Shown here: positions 27,310 through 35,934 of the stretch, in pieces
How positions within the stretch are numbered: the first letter of the stretch is position 1
How the letters are laid out: each line of letters starts with the position of its first letter
Assembly: GCA_016866935.1 (NCBI GenBank)
Contig: VGKS01000004.1
Location: 1 to 39,098 of the forward strand
DNA length: 39,098 nt
DNA from: Candidatus Pacearchaeota archaeon
GTDB taxonomy: Archaea; Nanobdellota; Nanobdellia; Pacearchaeales; GW2011-AR1
Direction of reading: 5' to 3'
Position numbers and translations under genes: made by a program
Notes under the pieces: generated by a model
Database searches by the model: none
Seen by the model: only the letters and a program-made list of their open reading frames with translations
Told to the model about the DNA's origin: nothing

Positions 27310-28725
27310 CTAAAGAACCCGATTAAGGCTCAAACGAGGAAAAGTCAAACCATTTCCTAAGTCAACGACAGGTATCCCGCTACCCTTAAGCAAAGATTCT
27401 AACTTAATAGAGGTATATGAATTAACATTCCCCAGACGAGTGAAATATTTTTGTTTCATTAAAACAATAGCACCAGAAACATGCGCAGTCGCCATTGATG
27501 TTCCACTACATCTGGAAACTAAAGGATTTGAAATTAGGACATGACAAGCAAGGCCAACCGAAGAAGCTGTTGAATCTATCCTAGCCCCAGGAGCCATCAA
27601 ATCTAAATTAGAACCAGAATTTGAAGCACAAGATACTTTGTCTGCTACTATTGAACTATCAGTACAAGTCCCATTCCAGACATTCCACCCCATATTAATA
27701 AGTGTCGAAGCATCGTAAGTCATACCAACAGAAGTTGCATTCGGAGAACAAGCAGGATAAGATATTCCATTTTTAAAACCTTGATTACCTGAAGCTACAA
27801 CAACGGGAACTCCATTTGCAAAAGCAGTATTTATCGCAGCATTATAAGTAGTAGGACAATTAGAAGAATTATGGTTCATTAAGTTACCTAAACTCATAGA
27901 TATAGCTGCAAGTTTACCAGGGTTAATTACGGTTAAACAATGATTCAATCCAGCCAAAACACTTGAAGTAGGGCATGTTCCTGCAGCATTACATGATTTA
28001 ACTGCAATAATTCTAGCATCAGGCGCAACTCCTTTAATCCAAGTAGTTGAGTTTATCATACCATTTGCAGCAATTATTCCAGCCACATGAGTTCCGTGCC
28101 CATTATCATCCCTGGGGTCATAATCGTTATTTACAAAATCATATCCTGAGTAAACTTTAGTACCATAAACTCCACCTAAAGCAGGATGAGTATAATCGAC
28201 ACCAGTGTCTATAACACAAACAGGCAAACCAGCACCTGTCAAGTTACCAGTTAAATTGCTATAAGGCATTCCAACTACAACATTCCAAGCTTGAGTTGCG
28301 TTTATTAAAGGTAAACTTTGCTGTAATTGAGTATATAAAACATCATCTAAATTTACACTTTCAACCAAATCGCTGTTTCCCAAAGCTTCAAGAGAATCTC
28401 TGCTAACCATTGCGGAAAGCGAATTAAAAGCAGGGTATTCATAAACTATCTCAAAACCTTGTTTAAAAACAGACATTTCATCAGCTAAACCCTTAATATT
28501 GATAACAGATGCCTTTTTTATCTTATTAATATCATTAGATCCCACATTATCAACTAATTTAACTATAACTGATACTTTATCGCTTTTTTCAAATTCTGGA
28601 TAAATGCTAGAATCAATAAAAGCTACATCAGAGCTATCCTGAGCAATAGAAAATGAATTAAAAAGTACAATTAAAAATAAAGAAGTCAAAGAGACTATTA
28701 AAAAGCCTAACTTTATACCTTTCAT
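27310..28725 (-). CDS. subtilisin-like serine protease (peptidase S8)
   Basis: VIDTGVDYTHPAL, NGHGTHVAGIIAA, SGTSMATAHVSGAI; start revised to MKGIKLGFLIVSL signal peptide. Confidence 0.93.
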   Translation of the reverse strand: MKGIKLGFLIVSLTSLFLIVLFNSFSIAQDSSDVAFIDSSIYPEFEKSDKVSVIVKLVDNVGSNDINKIKKASVINIKGLADEMSVFKQGFEIVYEYPAFNSLSAMVSRDSLEALGNSDLVESVNLDDVLYTQLQQSLPLINATQAWNVVVGMPYSNLTGNLTGAGLPVCVIDTGVDYTHPALGGVYGTKVYSGYDFVNNDYDPRDDNGHGTHVAGIIAANGMINSTTWIKGVAPDARIIAVKSCNAAGTCPTSSVLAGLNHCLTVINPGKLAAISMSLGNLMNHNSSNCPTTYNAAINTAFANGVPVVVASGNQGFKNGISYPACSPNATSVGMTYDASTLINMGWNVWNGTCTDSSIVADKVSCASNSGSNLDLMAPGARIDSTASSVGLACHVLISNPLVSRCSGTSMATAHVSGAIVLMKQKYFTRLGNVNSYTSIKLESLLKGSGIPVVDLGNGLTFPRLSLNRVL

Positions 28726-28852
28726 AGAAAAAAAATTGTTAAGCCATATATAAAGCTTTGCATATAGATAGCTCAGAGTCTCTAAAAAATCAACGTAATT
28801 TAAAGATAAAAGCTTCAACAAGTATTAAATAAAGATTTTACTTGAAAATAAT

Positions 28853-29539
28853 ATGAAAGAGGTTATTATTTTAAGCCTTGGGGGCAGTCTAATAGTCCCG
28901 GAAAAAATAGATCCTATATGGCTTGATAAATTCAAATTACTAATTCTAAAGCTAAAAAACAAGTATAAATTTGTAGTAGTCTGTGGAGGAGGATTCGTAG
29001 CGAGAGAGTATATTACCTTATTAGAAAAAGAGCATAAAAGTAAGAAAGAACAGTCTATAGCAGGAATAGCAGTCACAAGAATGAATGCAAGAATAATGAT
29101 GCAGATATTTGGAGATTCTGCTAACAAAGAACTACCTATGGATATGAAACAAATCAAAGAGCTATTATCTAAGAAAGATATAGTATTCTGTGGTGCTCTT
29201 AGATACGCTCCAAATCAGACATCTGACAGTACAGCGGCAAAAATAGCAAACTACCTAAAAACTAGATTCATAAATATAACGAATGTTCCAGGGCTTTATT
29301 CTGATAACCCTATAAAAAATAAAAATGCTAAGTTTATTCCAAATATATCATGGAAATCATTTGAAAAAAGAGCATTGGGTATAAAATATAAACCGGGACA
29401 GCATTTTGTACTTGATCAGAAAGCATCAATAATAATAAGAAAGAATAAAATAAAAACATATATTATAGGAAAAGATATCAAAAGTCTTGAGAATTTAATA
29501 AAAAATAAAAAATTCAAAGGAACAACAATTGAAGGATGA
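28853..29539 (+). CDS. pyrH: UMP kinase (archaeal PyrH)
   Basis: LSLGGSLIVPEKID, VVCGGGFVAREYI, NVPGLYSDNP amino-acid-kinase motifs. Confidence 0.9.
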   Translation: MKEVIILSLGGSLIVPEKIDPIWLDKFKLLILKLKNKYKFVVVCGGGFVAREYITLLEKEHKSKKEQSIAGIAVTRMNARIMMQIFGDSANKELPMDMKQIKELLSKKDIVFCGALRYAPNQTSDSTAAKIANYLKTRFINITNVPGLYSDNPIKNKNAKFIPNISWKSFEKRALGIKYKPGQHFVLDQKASIIIRKNKIKTYIIGKDIKSLENLIKNKKFKGTTIEG

Positions 29540-29967
29540 TAAATAATCAAAACCTAGAAGAAGTAAAAAGATTCTTGAAAAAAGAACCAAACCCAAGAAT
29601 AGTTATGGCTCAAAATGACAATTTCAATAGAAAAATATTGGAATATGGAAAGTTTGATATTCTTTTATCAGTAGAGAAAGGTGAAAGAAAAGATAAAATA
29701 AGACAAGAAGACAGTGGACTAAATCACGTACTAGCAAAAATAGCAGTAAAAAATAATATAGCTATAGGAATAGAATTAGAAGAAATATCTAAACTTGAAC
29801 CAAAGGAAAAAGCATCTAGGCTAGTCAAAATAATTCAAAATATAATAATATGCAGAAAGTCAAGAACAAAAATAGCAATAAAAAATAAAAGTATTCAGGC
29901 TGCAAAAGACTTCCTTTTGGGACTCGGAGCGTCAACTTCTCAAATAGAGGAAACAATAGTTTTTTAA
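29536..29967 (+). CDS. rnp3: ribonuclease P protein component 3 (Rpp30)
   Basis: FDILLSVEKGERKDKIRQEDSGLNHVLAKIAVKNNIAIGIEL, C-terminal AAKDFLLGLGAS. Confidence 0.85.
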   Translation: MINNQNLEEVKRFLKKEPNPRIVMAQNDNFNRKILEYGKFDILLSVEKGERKDKIRQEDSGLNHVLAKIAVKNNIAIGIELEEISKLEPKEKASRLVKIIQNIIICRKSRTKIAIKNKSIQAAKDFLLGLGASTSQIEETIVF

Positions 29968-29988
29968 TACAGGTAAACACAAAATAAT

Positions 29989-31488
29989 ATGGACAAAATT
30001 ATAGACTCATTATCCAACATTGAAAGAGCAATAATACCTTATATCCACGCAAGCGTAGAAGAAATAGTAAAAAAGTCAGGTTTAGACAAAACAACAGTTC
30101 TAAGAGCCTTAGGATTTCTTGAAAGTAAAGGCTTTCTAAAACTAAATCAAAAAATAAATAAAGTGATAGACTTAGCAGTAAACGGAATACATTATAAAAA
30201 AAATCATTTGCCTGAAAGAAAACTCCTTATTAGTATTGAAGAAAATAATAATAAAAATCTAGAAGAAATAAAAAACATATCAAAACTTTCAGATAATGAG
30301 TTCAAAGCAGCTCTGGGAGCACTAAAGAAAAAAGCACTTATTAACCTTGAAAATGGTAAATTAAAGATTTTAGCGTCAAAAGAAGAATGTTCAAAAAAGT
30401 TTGTTGAAGAACTATTAATAGAAAAATTACCCATAGATATAGAAAAGTTATCTGATAAAGAAAAATTAGCATTAGACTCTCTAAAAAGCAGAAAAGATAT
30501 AATAGAAATATTAGAAACAAAAGAAATATCTTTTGTATTGACCGAATCAGGAAAATCGATAGCCGGTAAAAAAATAATATCTGAATTAATAGAAGAAGTA
30601 AATCCTGAAATAATAAAATCTTGGACAGGAAATAAAAAGTTCAGAAGATACGACTTCAACATTCCGACACCTTCAATTTACGGAGGTAAAAAACACTTTG
30701 TTAATCAATCAATAGAACAAGGTAAAAAAATATGGCTTGAACTTGGTTTCAAAGAAATGACTGGAGATTTTACAGTAAATGGTTTTTGGAATTTTGATGC
30801 TCTTTTCACCGCTCAAGACCATCCAGTGAGAGAAATGCAAGACACATTTTTCATTAAAGGAGTAGAAGGTAAACTTCCAAATCAAAAATTAGTGGATTCT
30901 GTAAAAAAAGCACATGAAGAAGGAGTAGATAATAGTAAAGGATGGGGATATAAATGGCAGGAAAAAGACGGTAAGAAAGTAATGCTAAGAACTCATACAA
31001 CTTGCCTTTCATCAAAGAAATTATCTACTCTAAAAAAACAAGACTTGCCAGCAAAATTCTTCTCAATAAATAAAGTATTCCGTAACGAAACAGTGGACTG
31101 GAAACACATCTTCGAGTTCAATCAAGCAGAAGGAATAGTTATAGACCCTAATGCAAATTTCAGACACTTAATAGGATATCTGAAAGAATTTGCAAAAAAA
31201 ATGGGTTATAATAAAATAAGGATTCAACCTTCTTACTTCCCATACACAGAACCATCTTTAGAAGCATCAATTTGGAATGAAGAAAGAAAAGAATGGGTTG
31301 AAGTATTAGGTGCAGGCATATTCCGTCCAGAAGTCACTATACCACTCTTAGGCACAACTCTTCCAGTCCTTGCATGGGGTCCAGGATTTGACCGTCTAAT
31401 GCTTGAAGCCCACAAAATAAAAGATTTGAGAGAATTGTACAAAAATGATATAGATTATCTTAGAAACCACAATATTCTAATTAAATAA
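29989..31488 (+). CDS. pheS: phenylalanyl-tRNA synthetase alpha subunit
   Basis: Class II motifs: DALFTAQDHPVREMQDTFF, LRTHTT, KVFRNETVDWKHIFEFNQAEG, GAGIFRPEV, LAWGPGFDRL. Confidence 0.95.
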   Translation: MDKIIDSLSNIERAIIPYIHASVEEIVKKSGLDKTTVLRALGFLESKGFLKLNQKINKVIDLAVNGIHYKKNHLPERKLLISIEENNNKNLEEIKNISKLSDNEFKAALGALKKKALINLENGKLKILASKEECSKKFVEELLIEKLPIDIEKLSDKEKLALDSLKSRKDIIEILETKEISFVLTESGKSIAGKKIISELIEEVNPEIIKSWTGNKKFRRYDFNIPTPSIYGGKKHFVNQSIEQGKKIWLELGFKEMTGDFTVNGFWNFDALFTAQDHPVREMQDTFFIKGVEGKLPNQKLVDSVKKAHEEGVDNSKGWGYKWQEKDGKKVMLRTHTTCLSSKKLSTLKKQDLPAKFFSINKVFRNETVDWKHIFEFNQAEGIVIDPNANFRHLIGYLKEFAKKMGYNKIRIQPSYFPYTEPSLEASIWNEERKEWVEVLGAGIFRPEVTIPLLGTTLPVLAWGPGFDRLMLEAHKIKDLRELYKNDIDYLRNHNILIK

Positions 31489-31489
31489 A

Positions 31490-33115
31490 ATGACAAACAT
31501 AATATTTTCCAGAAAAGAATTTGAAAAACAAGTAAAGTTGACTCCTGAAATTCAGGAAAAGATAACTCTATTTGGAACTCCTCTTGAAAATGTAACAAAA
31601 GAAACAATAGAAATAGAAATATTCGCAAACAGACCAGACCTTCTTTCGCTTGATGGATATCTTCGTTCTTTTAAAAAGTTTATCGGCAAGGAATCAAATT
31701 CAGACTACAATTTAAAAAAGTCAGAAAATAATTTCAAGTTATATATTGATAAGTCTGTAAAGGAAGCAAGACCTTATGTTTCATGCGCAGTTGTAAAAAA
31801 ATTAAGCTTTAATGAGGAAAGACTAAAAGATTTAATAAATCTCCAAGAAAAACTGGCAACAACTCTTGGTAGAAACAGAAAAAAAATAGCAATAGGAGTC
31901 TATCCTTTGGAAAAGATAAGTTTTCCAATAAAATATGAAGCAAGAGATCCAAAGGAAATAGTCTTCAAGCCATTAGGCATGGAAAAAGAACTAAATGCAA
32001 AAGATATCTTAACAATACACCCTACTGGCAGAAAATATGAACATCTTCTAAAAGATCTTAAAAAATATCCAATATTTATTGATTCAAGTAAGAACATTTT
32101 ATCTATGCCTCCAATAATAAACTCGGAAGTTGCAGGAAAAATTGAGTTAAGTACTAAAGAGTTATTTATTGAATGCACCGGCCATGATAAAAATGCTGTA
32201 GAAAAAACTCTGGCCATAATATCAACATCCCTTGCAGAGTCAGGAGGCACAATACATCCAATAGAAATAATGGATGAAACCTCATGTCAATCTCCTAATT
32301 TAGAGAAAGAAAAAACAAAAATCTCTATAAATAATGTGAACAAACTATTGGGCCTTAACTTAAACGAAAGCCAGATCCAAAAGCTTCTAGAAAAGATGGG
32401 ACACTCATATAAAAAAGGAATTGTAGAATCTCCATGCTACAGAATAGACATATTGCATGAAGTTGATTTAATAGAAGATATAGCAATTGCATACGGTTAT
32501 GAAAACCTAATTCCAGAAGTTCCTAATATATCTACAGCTGGTGAGGAATCAAAAGAAAGTATAATTAAAAGAAAAATGTCTGAGATATTAGTTGGGTTAG
32601 GTATGCTGGAAATATCAACATATCATTTAATAAAACAAGATGAAGTTGAAAAATATAATTTAAAAGAATCTCTAGAGCTATTAGACTCAAAAAATGAATA
32701 TAAACACTTAAGACCTAATCTTTTAGTTCCCTCATTAAGAGTATTATCTGAAAACAAAGATAGTGAATATCCACAGAAATTATTCGAAATAGGAAGAGTA
32801 TTCAATAAAAACTCTCAAAAAGAAAACGGCATAGATGAAAAAGATAATTTGATACTGGGTATAACTCCAGCAAATGCGACAGACATCAAGAAAAACATAG
32901 ATTATTTATTAAAAATGCTTAATATTGAATATAAAATAAAGGAAATAACCAAAGCTGAATTAATAGAAGGAAGAACTTGTGCAATTCTAGTTAATAATAA
33001 ACAAATAGGCTATTTTGGAGAAGTTCATCCAGAAACGCTAAAAAACAATAACTTAAACATGCCATTATCTATAGCTGAAATATCTTTAGAAGAAATTTAT
33101 AATTCTTTTAACTAA
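31490..33115 (+). CDS. pheT: phenylalanyl-tRNA synthetase beta subunit (archaeal type)
   Basis: EIFANRPDLLSLDGYLR, archaeal-length 541 aa, directly downstream of pheS. Confidence 0.95.
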   Translation: MTNIIFSRKEFEKQVKLTPEIQEKITLFGTPLENVTKETIEIEIFANRPDLLSLDGYLRSFKKFIGKESNSDYNLKKSENNFKLYIDKSVKEARPYVSCAVVKKLSFNEERLKDLINLQEKLATTLGRNRKKIAIGVYPLEKISFPIKYEARDPKEIVFKPLGMEKELNAKDILTIHPTGRKYEHLLKDLKKYPIFIDSSKNILSMPPIINSEVAGKIELSTKELFIECTGHDKNAVEKTLAIISTSLAESGGTIHPIEIMDETSCQSPNLEKEKTKISINNVNKLLGLNLNESQIQKLLEKMGHSYKKGIVESPCYRIDILHEVDLIEDIAIAYGYENLIPEVPNISTAGEESKESIIKRKMSEILVGLGMLEISTYHLIKQDEVEKYNLKESLELLDSKNEYKHLRPNLLVPSLRVLSENKDSEYPQKLFEIGRVFNKNSQKENGIDEKDNLILGITPANATDIKKNIDYLLKMLNIEYKIKEITKAELIEGRTCAILVNNKQIGYFGEVHPETLKNNNLNMPLSIAEISLEEIYNSFN

Positions 33116-33587
33116 AATAATCTCTACTCTTTCTATTAATACTCGATGATTTATTTCGTAGATTCTTCTCTAATATCTTAACAAGATACATAACATCGTC
33201 TCTTTTCTTACTCCAAGTAGAATTAATGTTATTAATTAATTTAGATTCCTCGCTAGCGTTAGATAAAACATCAAGCTTATGAGAAGCTATTTCTAGTTCT
33301 ACAAATGAGTTCATAACAGAGTCTATGATTTTTCTATCTTCCAAATTTATTTCTTTTAGAAGCATAAGCATTATAGGAGAAGCCTGAGACGGATTAATCA
33401 TAACCTCTACAAGCCTTACATAATAAACTATCTTTTCCATCATCACTCTTCTTATATCTCTAATTAAATTTCCAGAGTCTCTTCTTATTTTTCCTATATC
33501 AAAGTCAGTATTCAAATTATCAAATGATGGAAGAGAATGTTTTACATTAAGTTGTTCGTAAACTTTCTTAAATTCAGACAATTTCAT
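33108..33587 (-). CDS. hypothetical helical protein
   Basis: 159-aa ORF, convergent overlap with pheT stop. Confidence 0.55.
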   Translation of the reverse strand: MKLSEFKKVYEQLNVKHSLPSFDNLNTDFDIGKIRRDSGNLIRDIRRVMMEKIVYYVRLVEVMINPSQASPIMLMLLKEINLEDRKIIDSVMNSFVELEIASHKLDVLSNASEESKLINNINSTWSKKRDDVMYLVKILEKNLRNKSSSINRKSRDYFS

Positions 33588-33660
33588 AAAACTTATTAAA
33601 ATAATCAGTATAAAAACCCACCTAAACGTTTAAAACACAAAAACAATAAAATAAAATTAA

Positions 33661-33812
33661 GCCTCCGTAGCTCAGTGGTAGAGTACGTCCTTGGTACTTG
33701 CTACTCCATAGCGAGTCTTCGAGCCCGTGAGAAGGGTCGAGCAAGAGAGTAGAAAGCAGTAAAGTGGCAAACAATGAGGACGGGGTCCCGAGTTCAATCC
33801 TCGGCGGAGGCT
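33661..33812 (+). tRNA. tRNA-Thr(GGU) with 80-nt intron (intron 33697-33776)
   Basis: GCCTCCG/CGGAGGC, GCTC/GAGT, CGTCC/GGACG, CCGAG-TTCAATC-CTCGG; relaxed bulge-helix-bulge; mature loop TTGGTAA. Confidence 0.88.
33700..33752 (+). ncRNA. structured RNA element, copy 2 (inside tRNA-Thr intron)
   Basis: TACTC/GAGTA outer stem, CTTC/GAAG inner stem, AGCGAGT and GGTCGAGCAAGAGAG blocks identical to copy 1. Confidence 0.55.
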
Positions 33813-34022
33813 TTAATCATCCCCTGTTTCAGGCAGCCACTCATTCTTAATCACATAACTAGCAATAGACAAAGTCTTTTGAAACAAATGATTAATCCAA
33901 GAAGAATATTCAACTAAGAAATGGTCTCTATTTTCACTTACACTCATAGCAAGACCTTGGTTACTAATTATAAGTAAAGCTCCTATAATAAATACCTTCA
34001 TAACAATTAAAGCAAGTTTCAT
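33813..34022 (-). CDS. hypothetical small secreted protein
   Basis: 69-aa ORF with hydrophobic N-terminus. Confidence 0.4.
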   Translation of the reverse strand: MKLALIVMKVFIIGALLIISNQGLAMSVSENRDHFLVEYSSWINHLFQKTLSIASYVIKNEWLPETGDD

Positions 34023-34023
34023 T

Positions 34024-34317
34024 TTAAGCAGATATATTTGTAACGTTCCATCCCAAAGTAGCCTTTCCAGTTATAGAAGCAGTTGCCTTACCAAAATTTG
34101 TGAGCCATACAAAATAAGCTTTAGTTCCAGAAACAAACCCTTCAAAGGAGTTTAAATTTATATCATTAGCCTTAGTAACATTAAAGAAAGAAAAAAGCAC
34201 AAATATCAACAATATAGCAATAAGATAAGTCCACCATCTTTCATATCTAAATGAAGTAATCTTAAAGAAAAGAAATACAGCCAGAATTACGATAGCAATA
34301 AATACCAAATTCACCAT
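34024..34317 (-). CDS. hypothetical membrane protein (two TMs)
   Basis: 97-aa ORF, TM segments near N-terminus. Confidence 0.5.
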   Translation of the reverse strand: MVNLVFIAIVILAVFLFFKITSFRYERWWTYLIAILLIFVLFSFFNVTKANDINLNSFEGFVSGTKAYFVWLTNFGKATASITGKATLGWNVTNISA

Positions 34318-34509
34318 TTTTATCCAAAAATTAAAATCAAGTCTGTATAAATATTTAGCGGTTAAGCAGCACCAGGACCCTCATCTCCAGGAGAGTAACT
34401 CGGCTGAAACCACATAAAAAGATGCCGACCACCAATACGTGACAAAGGGAATAATCACAGTTATCAAAATATTTATATACTATAGCTACTTATAATCTGC
34501 TATAACAAA

Positions 34510-34719
34510 ATGGCAACAACAATACAAATATCAGATCATGTAAAGAAAGCTCTTGAAAAAATGAGACTCTTTGAGAAAGAAACCTATAATGAGGTAATTG
34601 AAAATATGCTTGAAGACAACTTAGATATTAATCAGCAAACCAAGAAAGAACTATCTGAAAGAAGGAATAGTAAAGACTTTGTCAGCCAGGAAGATATTGA
34701 AAAAGAGTTTGGTATATGA
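34510..34719 (+). CDS. antitoxin of RelE/ParE-type module
   Basis: Small helical protein (IQISDHVKKALEKMRLFEKETYNEVIENML), overlaps toxin start. Confidence 0.7.
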   Translation: MATTIQISDHVKKALEKMRLFEKETYNEVIENMLEDNLDINQQTKKELSERRNSKDFVSQEDIEKEFGI

Positions 34720-34967
34720 AATACAAAATAAGCTATGAGAAAAGAGCCTTATTAGAACTAAGAAAGATGGACAAACTCTTAGCAATTAGGATTATAAAAA
34801 AGATTAAAGAACTTGAAGATGATCCTTTTTCAAAAGATATAAAGAGACTTAAAGGACAGACATCATTTAGGTTAAGGATTGGAGATTATAGAGTTTTATT
34901 TGAATTGTTTGAGGAAGAAATAAAGATATTAAAAATAGGTCATCGGAAGAATATTTACGAATTCTAA
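34716..34967 (+). CDS. RelE/ParE family toxin
   Basis: MKYKISYEKRALLELRKMDK...IKRLKGQTSFRLRIGDYRVLFEL...KIGHRKNIYEF. Confidence 0.88.
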   Translation: MKYKISYEKRALLELRKMDKLLAIRIIKKIKELEDDPFSKDIKRLKGQTSFRLRIGDYRVLFELFEEEIKILKIGHRKNIYEF

Positions 34968-35022
34968 GTTATTCTTTTGAATAGGAAGTGAATGTGGTCT
35001 GAAATTGAAATGCCATTACTGA

Positions 35023-35063
35023 GTTCTGGGTTCAGTGAGCATCGGCATGGGATTTATTTCAAA
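35023..35063 (+). repeat. imperfect direct repeat copy 1 flanking mazEF
   Basis: gttctgggttcagtgagcatcggcatgggatttatttcaaa; 30/41 identical and same spacing as 35674-35714. Confidence 0.55.
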
Positions 35064-35391
35064 ACAAGGAATCTAATACTTTTTTCACTTGATTAAATGT
35101 TTCTTTATTTACTCTAGCTACTTTCTTTTTAACTATAGATTTGTCTAAAGTAAACAATTTATCAACTTTAATCAAACTCTTTTTAGGTATTTTGCCATAT
35201 TCAAGACTAGAATCATCTATCAATACAGAATTTTTGGAATCTTTTAGATTAGAAGTAATACCACAAGTTATGATATCCTCTGAATTGTTTGATTTAGAAA
35301 TAATTAGAACAGGTCTATTCTTTATACTACTTAGATCAGAAAAAGGAAATGGAACAATTATTATTTCCCCTTGTTTAAACATCATTCCAAA
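35059..35391 (-). CDS. MazF/PemK family toxin
   Basis: FKQGEIIIVPFPFSDLSSIKNRPVLIIS; start revised to an internal Met near MMFKQGEI. Confidence 0.85.
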   Translation of the reverse strand, partial: FGMMFKQGEIIIVPFPFSDLSSIKNRPVLIISKSNNSEDIITCGITSNLKDSKNSVLIDDSSLEYGKIPKKSLIKVDKLFTLDKSIVKKKVARVNKETFNQVKKVLDSLF

Positions 35392-35608
35392 CTTCGTCCT
35401 CTTCATTATCCCATAACTTCTTAGCAACACTTTCTGAATGCTTTAGTAAATCTCTAAAGTCATCTTTTTTAACTTTTTTTATTATTACAGAATCATTTGC
35501 TCTAGTTACAATTAAATCATCTCCTTGATTAATTCCTAAAGATTGACGCATACCAATAGGTAAAGATATTTGTCCTTTATCTGTAACCTTTATTATTTTA
35601 ATATCCAT
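35375..35608 (-). CDS. AbrB/MazE family antitoxin
   Basis: IKVTDKGQISLPIGMRQSLGINQGDDLIVTRANDSVIIKK. Confidence 0.88.
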   Translation of the reverse strand: MDIKIIKVTDKGQISLPIGMRQSLGINQGDDLIVTRANDSVIIKKVKKDDFRDLLKHSESVAKKLWDNEEDEVWNDV

Positions 35609-35673
35609 AATAAAGTAAGAAATTCCTTACTTATAAATCTTTGTATAACTTGTATTAGTATGTAGTGTGTCGC

Positions 35674-35714
35674 GTTCTAGGCTCACTTGGTATTTTGATG
35701 GGATTTATTTGAAA
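35674..35714 (+). repeat. imperfect direct repeat copy 2 flanking mazEF
   Basis: gttctaggctcacttggtattttgatgggatttatttgaaa. Confidence 0.55.
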
Positions 35715-35773
35715 TTCCTTATTGATAATCTCAATCAATAAGCTTTTAATAATGAATTAAATCCGAATTGTTA

Positions 35774-35804
35774 AGCCGTGAACTTATGCATTTCGTTTAC
35801 GGCT
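35774..35804 (+). promoter_or_regulatory. leader hairpin upstream of the 39-aa ORF
   Basis: AGCCGTGAAC-(11 nt)-GTTTACGGCT, 10 bp with one G-U. Confidence 0.5.
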
Positions 35805-35814
35805 CCTCCTATTT

Positions 35815-35934
35815 ATGAGTAAAGAAAAAATAATTTTATCTGGAAAGACATTGGCTGGGGCTTTAGGTCTGCCCTTGGTGGTTAGATTTACTAATAATTA
35901 TAGAAATAAAAGAAAAGGAGAAAATGTACAATGA
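35815..35934 (+). CDS. 39-aa micro-ORF MSKEKIILSGKTLAGALGLPLVVRFTNNYRNKRKGENVQ
   Basis: ATG 35815, TGA overlaps ATG of the next gene (ATGA at 35931-35934); not in the supplied track. Confidence 0.45.
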   Translation: MSKEKIILSGKTLAGALGLPLVVRFTNNYRNKRKGENVQ

